Notes: generated by a model not told the origin, from the sequence alone. A stretch of 64,000 nt of DNA from Afipia sp. (GCA_017308575.1 JAFKEQ010000001.1:744001-808000), one strand, 5' to 3'; positions 1 to 8,802 are shown, counted from the first letter of the stretch. Program-made: numbers and translations.

Positions 1-263
1 AGCATTTCCTTGGCCTGTCGGGCATGCCGCGCCGTTATGTCGATTATCCCGATGCGTTCGCGGGCTGGAACCTGGTGTCGTCGATCGGCTCGTATATCTC
101 AGCCTTCGGCGTGCTGATCTTCCTCTACGGCGTGATCCAGGCCTTTGCGCGCAAGGTGCCGGCTCCGAACAATCCGTGGGGTGCGGGTGCGACCACGCTG
201 GAATGGACGCTGACGTCGCCGCCTCCGTTCCATCAGTTCGAAGTTCTGCCGCGCATTCAGTAA
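1..263 (+). CDS. ctaD: cytochrome c oxidase subunit I, C-terminal end (partial)
   Basis: Only the last 86 codons are in the window; the reading frame enters at base 3. The piece has the final membrane helix (around [16 protein letters not shown]) followed by the cytoplasmic tail with NPWGA, TLEWTL and SPPPFHQF, a hallmark of the aa3-type subunit I that carries heme a, heme a3 and CuB. The heme and copper ligands lie upstream, outside the window. The downstream genes are the matching heme O synthase, copper chaperone and subunit III, which supports an aa3-type terminal oxidase operon. TAA stop at 261-263. Confidence 0.95.
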   Translation, partial: HFLGLSGMPRRYVDYPDAFAGWNLVSSIGSYISAFGVLIFLYGVIQAFARKVPAPNNPWGAGATTLEWTLTSPPPFHQFEVLPRIQ

Positions 264-340
264 GCGGCAGGTTGAGTTGAGACATCCGCCACGGCCGGAT
301 TGCCGTGGCGGGTGAAACGTTCAGGGAAGTGAGTCAGATC

Positions 341-1282
341 TTGTCGGTTGTCGACCATCACGCGATCGATCTGTCGCCCCGGATTTCCGAGGCGGGCGTT
401 GCGGACTACGTCGCGCTGCTGAAGCCGCGCGTGATGTCGCTGGTTGTGTTCACGGCGATGGTCGGCCTCGTGATCGCGCCGGGCCACTTTCATCCGGTGC
501 TGGCGATCACCTCCATTCTCTGCATCGCAGTCGGCGGTGGCGCGTCCGGCGCGCTGAACATGTGGTATGAGGGCGATGTCGACGCCCTGATGACCCGCAC
601 CGCCAATCGCCCGATCCCGCGCGGCCGCATCGCGCCCGGCGAAGCGCTGGCCTTCGGCCTGACGCTGGCGTTTTTCTCCGTGATGACCCTCGGCATCCTG
701 GTGAACTGGCTGGCCGGTGGGCTGCTCGCCTTCACCATCTTCTTTTATGCGGTCGTCTACACGATGTGGCTGAAGCGCTGGACCGCGCAGAACATCGTGA
801 TCGGCGGCGCTGCGGGCGCACTGCCGCCGGTGGTGGCGTGGGCCGCAGCCACGGGTTCGCTGTCGCCCGAGCCGATCCTGCTGTTCCTGATCATCTTCCT
901 GTGGACGCCGCCGCACTTCTGGGCGCTGGCGCTGTTCCGTTCGGACGATTACGCGCGCGCGAATATTCCGATGCTGCCGAATGTCGCCGGTCCCGATGCG
1001 ACGCGGCTGCAGATCCTGCTTTATACGATCGTGCTGGTGGCGGTCGCCTTCGCGCCGTGGCCGCTCGGCTATTTCAGCGCAGTTTACGGTGTGACTTCGC
1101 TGGTGCTCGGCGCGGGCATGCTGTGGCTCGCCATCCGCGTCTATCGCGAGCGCACCGGCAGCGCCGCGCTGCGCGCCACCCGCGCCCTGTTCAAGTTCTC
1201 GATCCTGTATCTGTTCGCGCTGTTCGCCGTACTGCTGTGTGAAGTCGTGGTCTCGGCGGTCATGCGGACGATCTGGTCATGA
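341..1282 (+). CDS. ctaB: protoheme IX farnesyltransferase (heme O synthase)
   Basis: UbiA-family membrane prenyltransferase that converts heme B to heme O, the precursor of heme A for the aa3 oxidase. The product is polytopic (about nine helices). The first aspartate-rich region reads [16 protein letters not shown], the heme O synthase form of the prenyl-diphosphate site; a second conserved stretch is [19 protein letters not shown]. The frame is open from a GTG at 305, but I prefer TTG at 341: it gives [11 protein letters not shown], the usual N-terminus in related bacteria, and has a GGGAAG-like sequence upstream. With that start it is 313 residues. It follows ctaD by 77 bases and overlaps the next small gene. 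Confidence 0.93.
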   Translation: MSVVDHHAIDLSPRISEAGVADYVALLKPRVMSLVVFTAMVGLVIAPGHFHPVLAITSILCIAVGGGASGALNMWYEGDVDALMTRTANRPIPRGRIAPGEALAFGLTLAFFSVMTLGILVNWLAGGLLAFTIFFYAVVYTMWLKRWTAQNIVIGGAAGALPPVVAWAAATGSLSPEPILLFLIIFLWTPPHFWALALFRSDDYARANIPMLPNVAGPDATRLQILLYTIVLVAVAFAPWPLGYFSAVYGVTSLVLGAGMLWLAIRVYRERTGSAALRATRALFKFSILYLFALFAVLLCEVVVSAVMRTIWS

Positions 1283-1461
1283 GAGCGAGTATCATCATGG
1301 ACAGCAAGAAGCCGCAGGAAGGTATCGTTCTCACGCCGGAGCAGAAGAAGCGCCAGCGCGAGCGGTCCATCGCCATCGCCGTTGCGCTGGGTGTGTTGGT
1401 GCTGCTGTTTTTCGCCGTCACGCTGGTGAAGGGCCCCGCGGTCCTTCAGCGGCCGATTTGA
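1279..1461 (+). CDS. coxF: small single-span membrane protein of the cox operon (CoxF-like)
   Basis: A 60-residue protein with a charged N-terminus ([10 protein letters not shown]) and one hydrophobic helix at about residues 30-50. Its ATG overlaps the ctaB stop (ATGA), and its own stop overlaps the start of ctaG, so the three genes are translationally coupled. A second possible start is ATG 1297 (MDSKKPQEG), preceded by a purine-rich GAGAGCGAG. Small proteins in this position are called CoxF in related alphaproteobacteria. The exact role is unknown; an accessory or assembly role for cytochrome oxidase is inferred from position. Confidence 0.72.
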   Translation: MRASIIMDSKKPQEGIVLTPEQKKRQRERSIAIAVALGVLVLLFFAVTLVKGPAVLQRPI

Positions 1462-2084
1462 TGGAGATGCGCGAGATGACGCAACAGCCCGCCGGCAAGA
1501 AGCCCCGTAAGAGCCGCGATGTTTTCATCGCGTCGATCTGCGGGTTCGTGGTCGCGCTGATGGTCGGTGCGTCCTATGCGGCGGTGCCGTTTTATAACTG
1601 GTTCTGCCGCGCCACCGGTTTCAACGGCACGACGCAAGTCGCGACCTCGTCGCCCGCGGGCACGCTGGAGCGCCGCATCGCCGTGCGTTTCGATTCCAAT
1701 GTGAGCGGCGGCCTGCCGTGGAAGTTCGAGCCTGAGCAGACCGAGATTTCGGTCAAGATCGGCGAGGTGGTGACGGCCTATTACACCGTGACCAATCAGT
1801 CCGCGCGTCCGACCTCGGGCCTTGCCGCCTACAATGTCGCGCCGCTGACGGCGGGCGCGTTCTTCCAGAAGATCAACTGCTTCTGCTTCACCGAACAGTC
1901 GTTCGGGCCGGGCGAGAAGCGCGAGATGGCGGTGGTGTTCTATGTCGATCCGGCGCTGGCCGCCGATCACGAATACGACGACCTCAACACCATCACCCTG
2001 TCCTACACCTTCTACCCTGCGAAAGATCCTGCGCCGAAGCCGGTTGCGGCCACGGAGCCGGACAAGCGCAAGGGCAACCTTTGA
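1461..2084 (+). CDS. ctaG: cytochrome c oxidase assembly protein CtaG (Cox11 family)
   Basis: Cox11-type copper chaperone that delivers copper to the CuB site of subunit I. The protein has a cytoplasmic N-terminus rich in Lys/Arg, one membrane anchor at about residues 21-43 and a periplasmic immunoglobulin-like domain. The copper-binding CFCF motif is present with Cys140 and Cys142. The reading frame extends upstream to 1239 inside ctaB, but the ATG at 1461 overlaps the coxF stop (TGATG); ATG 1476 (MTQQPAGKK), which has a GGAG ten bases upstream, is an equally possible start. Length 207 residues fits the family. Confidence 0.93.
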   Translation: MEMREMTQQPAGKKPRKSRDVFIASICGFVVALMVGASYAAVPFYNWFCRATGFNGTTQVATSSPAGTLERRIAVRFDSNVSGGLPWKFEPEQTEISVKIGEVVTAYYTVTNQSARPTSGLAAYNVAPLTAGAFFQKINCFCFTEQSFGPGEKREMAVVFYVDPALAADHEYDDLNTITLSYTFYPAKDPAPKPVAATEPDKRKGNL

Positions 2085-2144
2085 TTTGAGTTTTCGGTTA
2101 TAACGACGACACGCGCCGGAAGAGCGGCATCACGGAGAGACGAA

Positions 2145-3002
2145 ATGGCAGCGGGCCAAGCCAAACATCACGATTATCATCTGGTCGATCCGAGCCCATG
2201 GCCGGTCGTCGGCTCGATCTCGGCCTTCATCATGGCGCTGGGCGCGGTCGCGTGGATGCACCACATGTTCGCCGGCGCGCCGATCGTGTTCGGCGTCGGC
2301 ACCGTCGGCGTGCTCTACACGATGGCAAGCTGGTGGGGCGACGTCATCCGCGAAGCTCAGTACAAGGGTGATCACACCCGCGTGGTGCAGCTTCATCACC
2401 GCTACGGCATGATCCTGTTCATCGCCTCCGAAGTGATGTTCTTCGTGGCGTGGTTCTGGGCTTACTTCAACGCGGCGCTGTTCCCGGCCGATCCGGTCCA
2501 TGCGGCGCGCGAAGCACTGTTCGGTGGCGTGTGGCCGCCGAAGGGCATCCAGACCTTCGATCCATGGCACCTGCCGCTGCTCAACACGCTGATCCTGCTG
2601 ACCTCGGGCACCACGGTGACCTGGGCACATCACGCGCTGCTGGAAGGCGACCGCAAGGGCCTGAAGTGGGGTCTGATCCTGACCGTTCTGCTCGGTGCGC
2701 TGTTCACCTGCGTGCAGGCGTTCGAATACAGCCATGCCGCCTTCAGCTTCGCCGGCCACGTCTATGGTTCGGTCTTCTTCATGGCGACCGGCTTCCACGG
2801 TTTCCACGTGCTGGTCGGCACCATCTTCCTGCTGGTCTGCCTGTTCCGCGTTTATGCCGGTCACTTCACGCCGAAGCAGCACCTCGGCTTCGAGTTCGCC
2901 GCCTGGTACTGGCATTTCGTCGACGTGGTCTGGCTGTTCCTCTTCATCTGCATCTACGTCTGGGGACATGGTGCAGAGACCATGGCGCACGCCGCTCACT
3001 GA
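2145..3002 (+). CDS. ctaE: cytochrome c oxidase subunit III
   Basis: A 285-residue membrane protein with seven predicted helices. Recognisable family segments are the N-terminal [28 protein letters not shown] and the C-terminal [14 protein letters not shown]. Subunit III stabilises subunit I and its proton uptake during turnover. A GGAGAG ribosome site lies seven bases before the ATG. The gene is 60 bases after ctaG and is followed by a good intrinsic terminator, so the core oxidase transcript may end here while DUF983 and SURF1 follow from read-through or a second promoter. Confidence 0.96.
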   Translation: MAAGQAKHHDYHLVDPSPWPVVGSISAFIMALGAVAWMHHMFAGAPIVFGVGTVGVLYTMASWWGDVIREAQYKGDHTRVVQLHHRYGMILFIASEVMFFVAWFWAYFNAALFPADPVHAAREALFGGVWPPKGIQTFDPWHLPLLNTLILLTSGTTVTWAHHALLEGDRKGLKWGLILTVLLGALFTCVQAFEYSHAAFSFAGHVYGSVFFMATGFHGFHVLVGTIFLLVCLFRVYAGHFTPKQHLGFEFAAWYWHFVDVVWLFLFICIYVWGHGAETMAHAAH

Positions 3003-3030
3003 TGCGGGCGCGTGCTGACTGACGGTTTGG

Positions 3031-3057
3031 AAGGGCGGCCACCGTGCCGCCCTTTTT
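3031..3057 (+). terminator. intrinsic terminator after ctaE
   Basis: A nine-base stem AAGGGCGGC/GCCGCCCTT with a six-base loop, ending in a run of five T. It lies 28 bases after the ctaE stop and before the DUF983 start codon, whose own AAAGAAGGA ribosome site begins just after it. Confidence 0.8.
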
Positions 3058-3074
3058 CTTGGAAAGAAGGACCT

Positions 3075-3467
3075 ATGACAGAGCACGCTCCCGCGACACT
3101 GGCGCAAACCGTGATGCGCGGCCTTGCCTGCAAATGCCCGCGTTGCGGCGAAGGAAAGCTCTATTCGGGATTCCTGACGCTGCGCCCGAACTGCGAGGCC
3201 TGCGGGCTCGATTATGCGTTCATCGACGCCGGCGACGGTCCCGCGATTTTCATCATCATGATCGCGGGATTCATCGTAGTCGGCGCGGCGCTGGTGGTGG
3301 AGGTCAAGTACCAGCCGCCGCTGTGGGTGCATGCCGCGTTATGGGGCCCGCTGATTCTGGTGACGACCCTGCTGCCGCTGCGGTCCATGAAGGCGTTACT
3401 GATCGATCTGCAGTATTTCCACAAGGCCTCCGAAGGTCAGTTGATCGCGCGAAAGCCGGACGCATGA
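3075..3467 (+). CDS. DUF983 family zinc-ribbon membrane protein
   Basis: A 130-residue protein of the DUF983 family, commonly found between ctaE and surf1 in alphaproteobacteria. A zinc-ribbon-like pair of CxxC motifs is visible (Cys21/Cys24 in CPRCGEG and Cys40/Cys43 in CEACG), followed by two hydrophobic helices (about residues 57-75 and 85-102). ATG 3075 is chosen because AAAGAAGGA sits just upstream; the open frame continues back to 3012 across the terminator. Function is unknown; a role in oxidase assembly is inferred only from position. The stop codon lies in a dispersed palindromic repeat (3460-3508). Confidence 0.85.
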   Translation: MTEHAPATLAQTVMRGLACKCPRCGEGKLYSGFLTLRPNCEACGLDYAFIDAGDGPAIFIIMIAGFIVVGAALVVEVKYQPPLWVHAALWGPLILVTTLLPLRSMKALLIDLQYFHKASEGQLIARKPDA

Positions 3468-3508
3468 TCCGGAAAAGTGGAGACCGGTTTTCCGATCAGA
3501 TCATGCGT
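3460..3508. repeat. palindromic dispersed repeat (ATGATCCGGAAAAGTGG type)
   Basis: An imperfect inverted repeat. ACGCATGATC at the left edge pairs with GATCATGCGT at the right, and inner segments GGAAAA and TTTTCC also pair around GTGGAGACCGG. This is the kind of element scattered through Rhizobiales genomes. It supplies the last codons and TGA stop of the DUF983 gene and ends nine bases before the SURF1 start, so it fills nearly all of the intergenic space. Confidence 0.65.
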
Positions 3509-3516
3509 AAAAAAAC

Positions 3517-4293
3517 ATGACGCAAGCAGCAAAGCCCACTCGCCAGCGCGGCATCGTCGGCCTTGCGGTGATCGCGCTGATCATGGTGTCGGTGCTGACA
3601 AGTCTCGGCCTCTGGCAGCTTCGCCGCAAGGACGAGAAACACGCCCTGATCGCGGCGCTCACCGAGCGTCTTGCCGCCGCTCCGGTCGCGTTGCCTGCGG
3701 CCGCGCAATGGGCGTCGCTTAGGCCTGCGCATGACGAATTCCTGCGCGTGACCTTCAGCGCGACGTTCGACGCCAAGCCCGATGTGATGGTTTACAGCTC
3801 GGGCTCTGCGGTGCGCGACGATGTGTCGGGGCCGGGCACGTGGGCATTTCTTCCGGCGCGGCTCGCCGACGGCCGCGGGGTCGTGATCAACGCGGGCTTC
3901 GTGCAGAACACCATGCAGGATCGCGCGCAGCAGGATCGTGCCGCGGCGCGGCTGGTCACCGGTGCGCCTGTTACCATGACCGGTTATCTGCGCTTTCCCG
4001 AACATCCGGGCTGGTTTACGCCGCAGGCCGATACGCGCAAGCGGCTGTGGTTCACGCGCGACGTTCCTGCGATGGTGCAGGCGCTCGGCTGGGGGCCGAT
4101 GGAACAGGTGGCGCCGTTCTACGTCGATCTGGAAGCGCCGGTGCCGCCGTCGGGCGTGCCGAAGCCCGGGCCGCTGCAGGTCCGTCTGAAAGACGACCAC
4201 CTTCAATACGCCATCACATGGTTCGGGCTTGCGCTGGTGGTCGCGGCGACATTTGCGTTCTGGGTCAGGGGCCGGCGGCGGGGACTTGCATAG
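3517..4293 (+). CDS. SURF1 family cytochrome oxidase assembly protein
   Basis: A 258-residue protein of the SURF1/Shy1 family, which helps insert heme A into subunit I. Two membrane spans bracket a periplasmic domain: the first at about residues 14-35 (ending LTSLGLWQLRRKDEKHALI) and the second near the C-terminus (YAITWFGLALVVAATFAF), the standard SURF1 layout. The LGLWQLxRxxEK signature of the first helix border and HLQYAITWF near the end are diagnostic. It lies directly after DUF983 at the end of the oxidase gene set. Confidence 0.92.
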   Translation: MTQAAKPTRQRGIVGLAVIALIMVSVLTSLGLWQLRRKDEKHALIAALTERLAAAPVALPAAAQWASLRPAHDEFLRVTFSATFDAKPDVMVYSSGSAVRDDVSGPGTWAFLPARLADGRGVVINAGFVQNTMQDRAQQDRAAARLVTGAPVTMTGYLRFPEHPGWFTPQADTRKRLWFTRDVPAMVQALGWGPMEQVAPFYVDLEAPVPPSGVPKPGPLQVRLKDDHLQYAITWFGLALVVAATFAFWVRGRRRGLA

Positions 4294-4401
4294 GCTTTGC
4301 CGGATGCCCGGTTTCCTTGTGAAGGCGGAAAACAGCCGATATGGTGCGGCTCGATTTCGCTGTGAGCGAAGTTGATAATCCATGAATATCAAAGGCTTGC
4401 A

Positions 4402-4422
4402 AAAGGCTGGAGCCTTTGGAGG
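4402..4422 (+). promoter_or_regulatory. leader hairpin abutting the thrC ribosome-binding site
   Basis: AAAGGC (4402-4407) and GCCTTT (4412-4417) can form a six-base stem with a TGGA loop, immediately followed by the GGAGG ribosome site (4418-4422) for the TTG start at 4428. A second copy of AAAGGC at 4391-4396 could pair with the same GCCTTT, giving an alternative stem. Translational control is possible but not shown. Confidence 0.3.
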
Positions 4423-4427
4423 ACCGT

Positions 4428-5846
4428 TTGACGAGCTATATTTCGACACGGGGCGAGGCTCCCCGGCTTGGCTTTTGCGATGTGATGCTGACCGGGCTTG
4501 CCCGCGACGGCGGTCTCTACGTGCCAGAGGTCTGGCCGCAGCTTGACCGTGACACCATTGCCGGCTTCTTCGGCCGTCCTTATTGGGAAGTCGCTGTCGA
4601 GGTGATCCGCCCGTTTGTCGGAGACGAGATTTCCGAAGCCGATCTCGGCCGCATGGCGCTCGAGGCTTACGCCACCTTCCGCCATCCGGCGGTGGTGCCG
4701 CTCAGCCAGATCGCGCCGGACTGCTTCGTGCTCGAACTGTTTCACGGTCCGACGCTCGCGTTCAAGGACGTCGCGATGCAGTTGCTGTCGCGGCTGATGG
4801 ATCATGTGCTGGCGAAGCGCGGACAGCACACGACCATTGTCGTGGCAACATCAGGCGATACCGGCGGCGCGGCGGTCGATGCCTTCGCGGGCCGCGACAA
4901 TGTCGACCTGATCGTGCTGTTTCCCAACGGGCGTATCTCCGACGTGCAGCGGCGGATGATGACCACCACCGGCGCGGCGAACGTCCATGCGCTTGCGGTC
5001 GAAGGCACGTTCGACGACTGCCAGTCGATCGTGAAGGGTTTGTTCAACCATCACGCCTTCCGCGATTCCGTCGCGCTGTCCGGCGTGAACTCGATCAACT
5101 GGGCGCGCATCGTCGCGCAGGTGGTCTACTACTTCACCTCGGCCGTTGCGCTTGGCGCACCCGCGCGCGAGGTGGACTTCACCGTTCCGACCGGCAACTT
5201 CGGCGATATTTTCGCGGGCTATGTCGCGAAAAAAATGGGGCTTCCGGTGCGCCGCCTGCGCATCGCCGCCAACATTAACGACATTCTGGCGCGCACGCTG
5301 AAGACCGGCATCTACGAGGTGAAGCAGGTCCATGCGACGACGTCGCCGTCCATGGACATTCAGATCTCATCCAACTTCGAGCGTCTGCTGTTCGAGGCCA
5401 CCGGCCGCGACAGTGCGACGGTGCGCGCGCTGATGGGCTCGCTGTCGCAGTCGGGCCGCTTCGTGCTGAGCGACGCGGTGCTGAAGACCATCCGCGACGA
5501 ATTCGATGCGGGCCGCGCCGACGAGACCGAAACCGATGCGGCGATCCGCGCGGCCTGGCGCGAGGCGGGCGAACTGGTCGATCCGCACACCGCGGTGGCG
5601 CTTGCGGTGGCCGATCAGGACAAGCCGGTCTCCACCGTGCCGAACATCGTGCTGTCGACCGCGCATGCGGCGAAGTTTCCCGATGCCGTGGAAGCGGCGT
5701 GTGGCATTCGCCCGGCGCTTCCCGCATGGCTCGATGGCCTGATGACAAAATCCGAACACATCAAGGTCATGAAGAATGATCAGACCGAGGTGGAGCGGTT
5801 CATTCTCTCGGTGAGCCGTGCTGCAAAGCAAGGAGCTGCCGGATGA
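4428..5846 (+). CDS. thrC: threonine synthase
   Basis: PLP enzyme converting O-phosphohomoserine to threonine, the last step of threonine synthesis. The family start TSYISTRGEAPRLGFCDVML and the PLP-lysine region GPTLAFKDVA (Lys113) are clear, as are the phosphate-binding ATSGDTGGAAV and NSINWARI motifs. I place the start at TTG 4428 because GGAGG precedes it by five bases and the resulting N-terminus matches the family; TTG 4416 is also in frame. Length 472 residues. Its TGA overlaps the ATG of the M16 peptidase. The homoserine kinase gene is far away at 54.4 kb. Confidence 0.95.
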   Translation: MTSYISTRGEAPRLGFCDVMLTGLARDGGLYVPEVWPQLDRDTIAGFFGRPYWEVAVEVIRPFVGDEISEADLGRMALEAYATFRHPAVVPLSQIAPDCFVLELFHGPTLAFKDVAMQLLSRLMDHVLAKRGQHTTIVVATSGDTGGAAVDAFAGRDNVDLIVLFPNGRISDVQRRMMTTTGAANVHALAVEGTFDDCQSIVKGLFNHHAFRDSVALSGVNSINWARIVAQVVYYFTSAVALGAPAREVDFTVPTGNFGDIFAGYVAKKMGLPVRRLRIAANINDILARTLKTGIYEVKQVHATTSPSMDIQISSNFERLLFEATGRDSATVRALMGSLSQSGRFVLSDAVLKTIRDEFDAGRADETETDAAIRAAWREAGELVDPHTAVALAVADQDKPVSTVPNIVLSTAHAAKFPDAVEAACGIRPALPAWLDGLMTKSEHIKVMKNDQTEVERFILSVSRAAKQGAAG

Positions 5847-7132
5847 GCGTCGAGATCACCAAACTGCCGTCCGGTCTGACCGTCATCACCGACACGATGG
5901 CGCATCTCGAAACCGCGGCGCTCGGGGTATGGACCGGTGTCGGCGGACGCGATGAGAAGCCGGATGAGCACGGCATGTCGCATCTGCTTGAGCACATGGC
6001 GTTCAAGGGCACGGCCACGCGTTCTGCGCGCGAGATTGCCGAGGAGATCGAAGCGGTTGGCGGCGATCTCAATGCCGCCACCTCGACCGAGACCACGGCA
6101 TACTACGCGCGGGTGCTGAAGGCGGACGTGCCGCTGGCGCTTGATGTATTGTCCGACATTCTCGCCAATCCGTCGTTCGATGCCGAGGAGCTTGAGCGCG
6201 AGAAGAGCGTGATCGAGCAGGAAATCGGCGCGGCGCAGGATACGCCCGACGATGTGGTGTTCGAGCATCTCAGCGAGATGTGCTACCCGGACCAGTCGAT
6301 GGGACGCTCGCTGCTCGGAACGCCGCAGACGCTTGCGGCGTTCACCCCCGGCAGCCTGCGCGGCTATCTGTCGAAGCACTATCACGGGCCGGAAATGGTC
6401 GTCTCTGCTGCGGGTGCGGTCGATCACCAGCAGGTTGTCGAGGAAGCGGCGCGGCGTTTCGCCAGTTTTGAAAGCGCCCCCGCGCCGAAACCGTCGCCCG
6501 CGTCGTTCGGCAAGGGCGGCACCCGCGTCATTCATCGCGATCTCGAACAGGCGCATCTCACGCTTGCCTTGGAAGGCGTGCCGCAGTCGGATCTGTCGTT
6601 GTTCAGCCTGCAGGCATTCACCAACATTCTCGGCGGCGGGATGTCGTCGCGGCTATTTCAGGAAGTGCGCGAAAAGCGCGGCCTCTGCTATTCGATCTAC
6701 ACCTTCCATGCGGCCTATTCGGACACCGGATTCTTCGGGCTCTATACCGGCACGGATCCCGCCGATGCGCCGGAAATGGTGGATGTGATTGTCGATGAAC
6801 TGAATGACGCGGTCGAAACGCTGACCGACGCCGAAGTCGCGCGCGCCAAGGCGCAGATGAAGGCCGGGCTGCTGATGGGGCTGGAAAGCTGCAGCACCCG
6901 CGCCGAACAGATGGCGCGGCACATCCTTGCCTATGGGCGTCCGCTGACATCGGAAGAATTGGTGGCGCGGATCGAGGCCGTCAGCGTCGAATCGACCCGC
7001 AATGCCGCGCGCGGGCTGCTCAGCCGCAGCCGCCCGGCCGTGGTCGCGCTGGGCAGTGGCCGGGGCCTCGACACGGCGGTGAGCGTCGCCGAAGGGCTGG
7101 CGCGGCCGAAGGCCAAGGCCCTGCTTCACTAG
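5843..7132 (+). CDS. M16 family zinc metallopeptidase (processing-peptidase type)
   Basis: A 429-residue peptidase with the inverted zinc motif HLLEH (His47, Glu50, His51) followed by the conserved region EREKSVIEQEIG that carries the third ligand. The C-terminal half has the M16 non-catalytic domain with the GGGMSSRLFQEVREKRGLCYSI signature split across it. It resembles bacterial relatives of the mitochondrial processing peptidase beta subunit (sometimes called PepR or YmxG). The start overlaps the thrC stop by four bases, a conserved pairing in related genomes. No signal peptide is seen, so it is likely cytoplasmic. Confidence 0.92.
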   Translation: MSVEITKLPSGLTVITDTMAHLETAALGVWTGVGGRDEKPDEHGMSHLLEHMAFKGTATRSAREIAEEIEAVGGDLNAATSTETTAYYARVLKADVPLALDVLSDILANPSFDAEELEREKSVIEQEIGAAQDTPDDVVFEHLSEMCYPDQSMGRSLLGTPQTLAAFTPGSLRGYLSKHYHGPEMVVSAAGAVDHQQVVEEAARRFASFESAPAPKPSPASFGKGGTRVIHRDLEQAHLTLALEGVPQSDLSLFSLQAFTNILGGGMSSRLFQEVREKRGLCYSIYTFHAAYSDTGFFGLYTGTDPADAPEMVDVIVDELNDAVETLTDAEVARAKAQMKAGLLMGLESCSTRAEQMARHILAYGRPLTSEELVARIEAVSVESTRNAARGLLSRSRPAVVALGSGRGLDTAVSVAEGLARPKAKALLH

Positions 7133-7196
7133 AGCCTGTCCGGCACGATAATCCCGCGACAATAGCGCGCACTTGGGGTTATCATTGATGCCCCAT

Positions 7197-7215
7197 GGGA
7201 TGCGGCGTGCATCCC
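7197..7215 (+). promoter_or_regulatory. hairpin in the leader of the GNAT gene
   Basis: A perfect seven-base inverted repeat GGGATGC/GCATCCC around a five-base loop, ending seven bases before the GAAAGGG ribosome site of the following gene. There is no T run, so it is not an intrinsic terminator. Its role is unknown. Confidence 0.3.
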
Positions 7216-7235
7216 GCGACTGAAAGGGTCCGGCA

Positions 7236-7823
7236 TTGGCCCTGTTTCGTTTGCCTTCGACGGCAGTTCCGGCACTTGCACCGCGCGGGCATGGAATGCT
7301 GCTGCGCGCGCCGCAAATGGCGGACTATGGACAGTGGAGCGCGCTGCGCGAAAACAGCCGCGCATTCCTGACGCCGTGGGAGCCGATCTGGCCTTCCGAC
7401 GATCTCACGCGATCCGGTTTCCGCCGGCGGCTGCGCCGTTATGCCGAAGACATCATCGAAGACAGAACCTATCCGTTTCTGGTGTTCAGGGAGGCGGATG
7501 GGACGTTGGTCGGCGGCGTGACGGTGGCGAATGTCCGGCGCGGCATCGTGCAGGCGGGCACCGTCGGCTACTGGATCGGCCAGCCCCATGCGGGCAGGGG
7601 CTATATGACTGCGGCGCTGCGGGTGTTGCTGCCGACCCTGTTCGGCGAGCTCAACCTGCATCGCGTGGAGGCCGCCTGCATTCCCACCAACCATTCCTCG
7701 ATCAGGGTGCTGGAGAAATGCGGCTTCGCCCGTGAGGGGCTGGCGCGGCGCTATCTGTGCATCAACGGAATCTGGCAGGATCACTATCTGTATGGCCTGC
7801 TCGATGAGGATTTTCGCGGTTAA
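7236..7823 (+). CDS. GNAT family N-acetyltransferase (RimJ/RimL type)
   Basis: A 195-residue acetyltransferase resembling RimJ/RimL, which acetylate protein N-termini such as ribosomal S5 and L12. The acetyl-CoA binding segment is GYWIGQPHAGRGYMTAAL, followed by LHRVEAACIPTNHSSIRVLEK and CGFAREGLARRYL, all typical. TTG at 7236 is chosen since GAAAGGG lies eight bases upstream; no ATG alternative fits the conserved N-terminus. The true substrate is unknown. It sits 103 bases after the peptidase gene, probably with its own signals. Confidence 0.85.
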   Translation: MALFRLPSTAVPALAPRGHGMLLRAPQMADYGQWSALRENSRAFLTPWEPIWPSDDLTRSGFRRRLRRYAEDIIEDRTYPFLVFREADGTLVGGVTVANVRRGIVQAGTVGYWIGQPHAGRGYMTAALRVLLPTLFGELNLHRVEAACIPTNHSSIRVLEKCGFAREGLARRYLCINGIWQDHYLYGLLDEDFRG

Positions 7824-7913
7824 CCAGAAGCCTTGCCCGGTACCGCAGCGCCTTTGGTTCGCCGTCTTTGCCCTGCTATAAGGCCATCACGGAATTGGGG
7901 AACGACGGAAAAC

Positions 7914-8588
7914 ATGATGGTGGGTAAGACGCGTTTGACGCGCGGAACGATAGCCGTGCTGGCTGTGGCGACAGGTGCCATGCTGTCCGGATGTGGCGGC
8001 GGCAGCATGTTCGGCTCGTCCGGAGGCGCGTCATCGGGCTCCTCGTTCGGCAGCCGGTTCAGCCAGTTGTTCGGTTCGAAATCGGAGGAGGCGACCACCT
8101 CGTCGGGTCCGTCGAGCCAGGCCACCGAGAACAGCGATGACCTGACCTGTCCCAGCGTGACGATCAGGTCCGGCGCCGCGACGCTGTCCGTCGGATCGCC
8201 GGGCAAGCCTGCGTCGGGCAGCGACCTGCGTTATCAGGGCACGATCACCCGCACCGCGCGCGACTGCAATCTGCAGGGCGGGCAGATCACGGCGCGGATC
8301 GGCATCATGGGCCGCATCATCGCGGGCCCCGCGGGTGCCCCTGCGACGGTGGATGTGCCGATGCGTGTCGCGGTGGTGCAGGACGGTGCGCCGGAGAAAG
8401 TCATCACCACCAAGGCGGTCCGGACCACAGTCACCATGGACAGCGAGAACACCGAGTTCAGCCTTGTCGCCGAAGACATCACCTATCCGGTGCCGACGGC
8501 GGCGGCGAACGACAAGTACGTCTTTTATATCGGCTTCGATCCGGCGGCGCTGAAGCCTGAGCCTGCCGCGCGCAGGAAGAAAAGATAA
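7914..8588 (+). CDS. predicted lipoprotein of unknown function
   Basis: A 224-residue exported protein with a lipoprotein signal peptide: a basic start, a hydrophobic core, then the lipobox LSGC with Cys27. A low-complexity Gly/Ser linker follows, then a compact domain with DLTCPSVTIRSGAATL. I do not recognise a named family. The open frame continues upstream to 7833, but the ATG pair at 7914/7917 gives the signal peptide directly. It stands alone between the acetyltransferase and the convergent ATP synthase genes. Confidence 0.78.
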   Translation: MMVGKTRLTRGTIAVLAVATGAMLSGCGGGSMFGSSGGASSGSSFGSRFSQLFGSKSEEATTSSGPSSQATENSDDLTCPSVTIRSGAATLSVGSPGKPASGSDLRYQGTITRTARDCNLQGGQITARIGIMGRIIAGPAGAPATVDVPMRVAVVQDGAPEKVITTKAVRTTVTMDSENTEFSLVAEDITYPVPTAAANDKYVFYIGFDPAALKPEPAARRKKR

Positions 8589-8664
8589 TTCGTCGCAGGT
8601 GCATAGTCATGGAGCTGACATGACTTGCGAGGTCCTGTGATTGGGCGAGCGAACGTCAATGAAT

Positions 8665-8753
8665 TGTCATCACCGGGCTTGTCCCGGTGATCCCGATCCA
8701 TTGAGCATCGCGCTTCGTTTGTCGGGATGGCCGGGACAAGCCCGGCCATGACA
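8665..8753. repeat. paired palindromic repeat (CCGGGCTTGTCCCGG family), inverted pair
   Basis: Two 32-base arms in opposite orientation (8665-8696 and 8722-8753) separated by 25 bases. Each arm holds its own hairpin around the core CCGGGCTTGTCCCGG. The left arm flanks it with CA/TG and the right (read in the same direction) with GG/CC, so base pairing is kept although the bases differ. A single copy of the same family is at 45263-45292. It lies in the 265-base gap between the lipoprotein gene and the F0 operon, where the only other feature seen is a weak 7-7-7 inverted repeat at 8605-8625. Confidence 0.75.
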
Positions 8754-8802
8754 GACCGATGCTGCTGCGTGCTATTCCCCGCATATTGAGTCCTGCTCAA
8801 CA

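Noticed and set aside
257-916. A 219-codon reverse open frame over ctaB
   Set aside because: Shadow of ctaB; no domain, biased composition.
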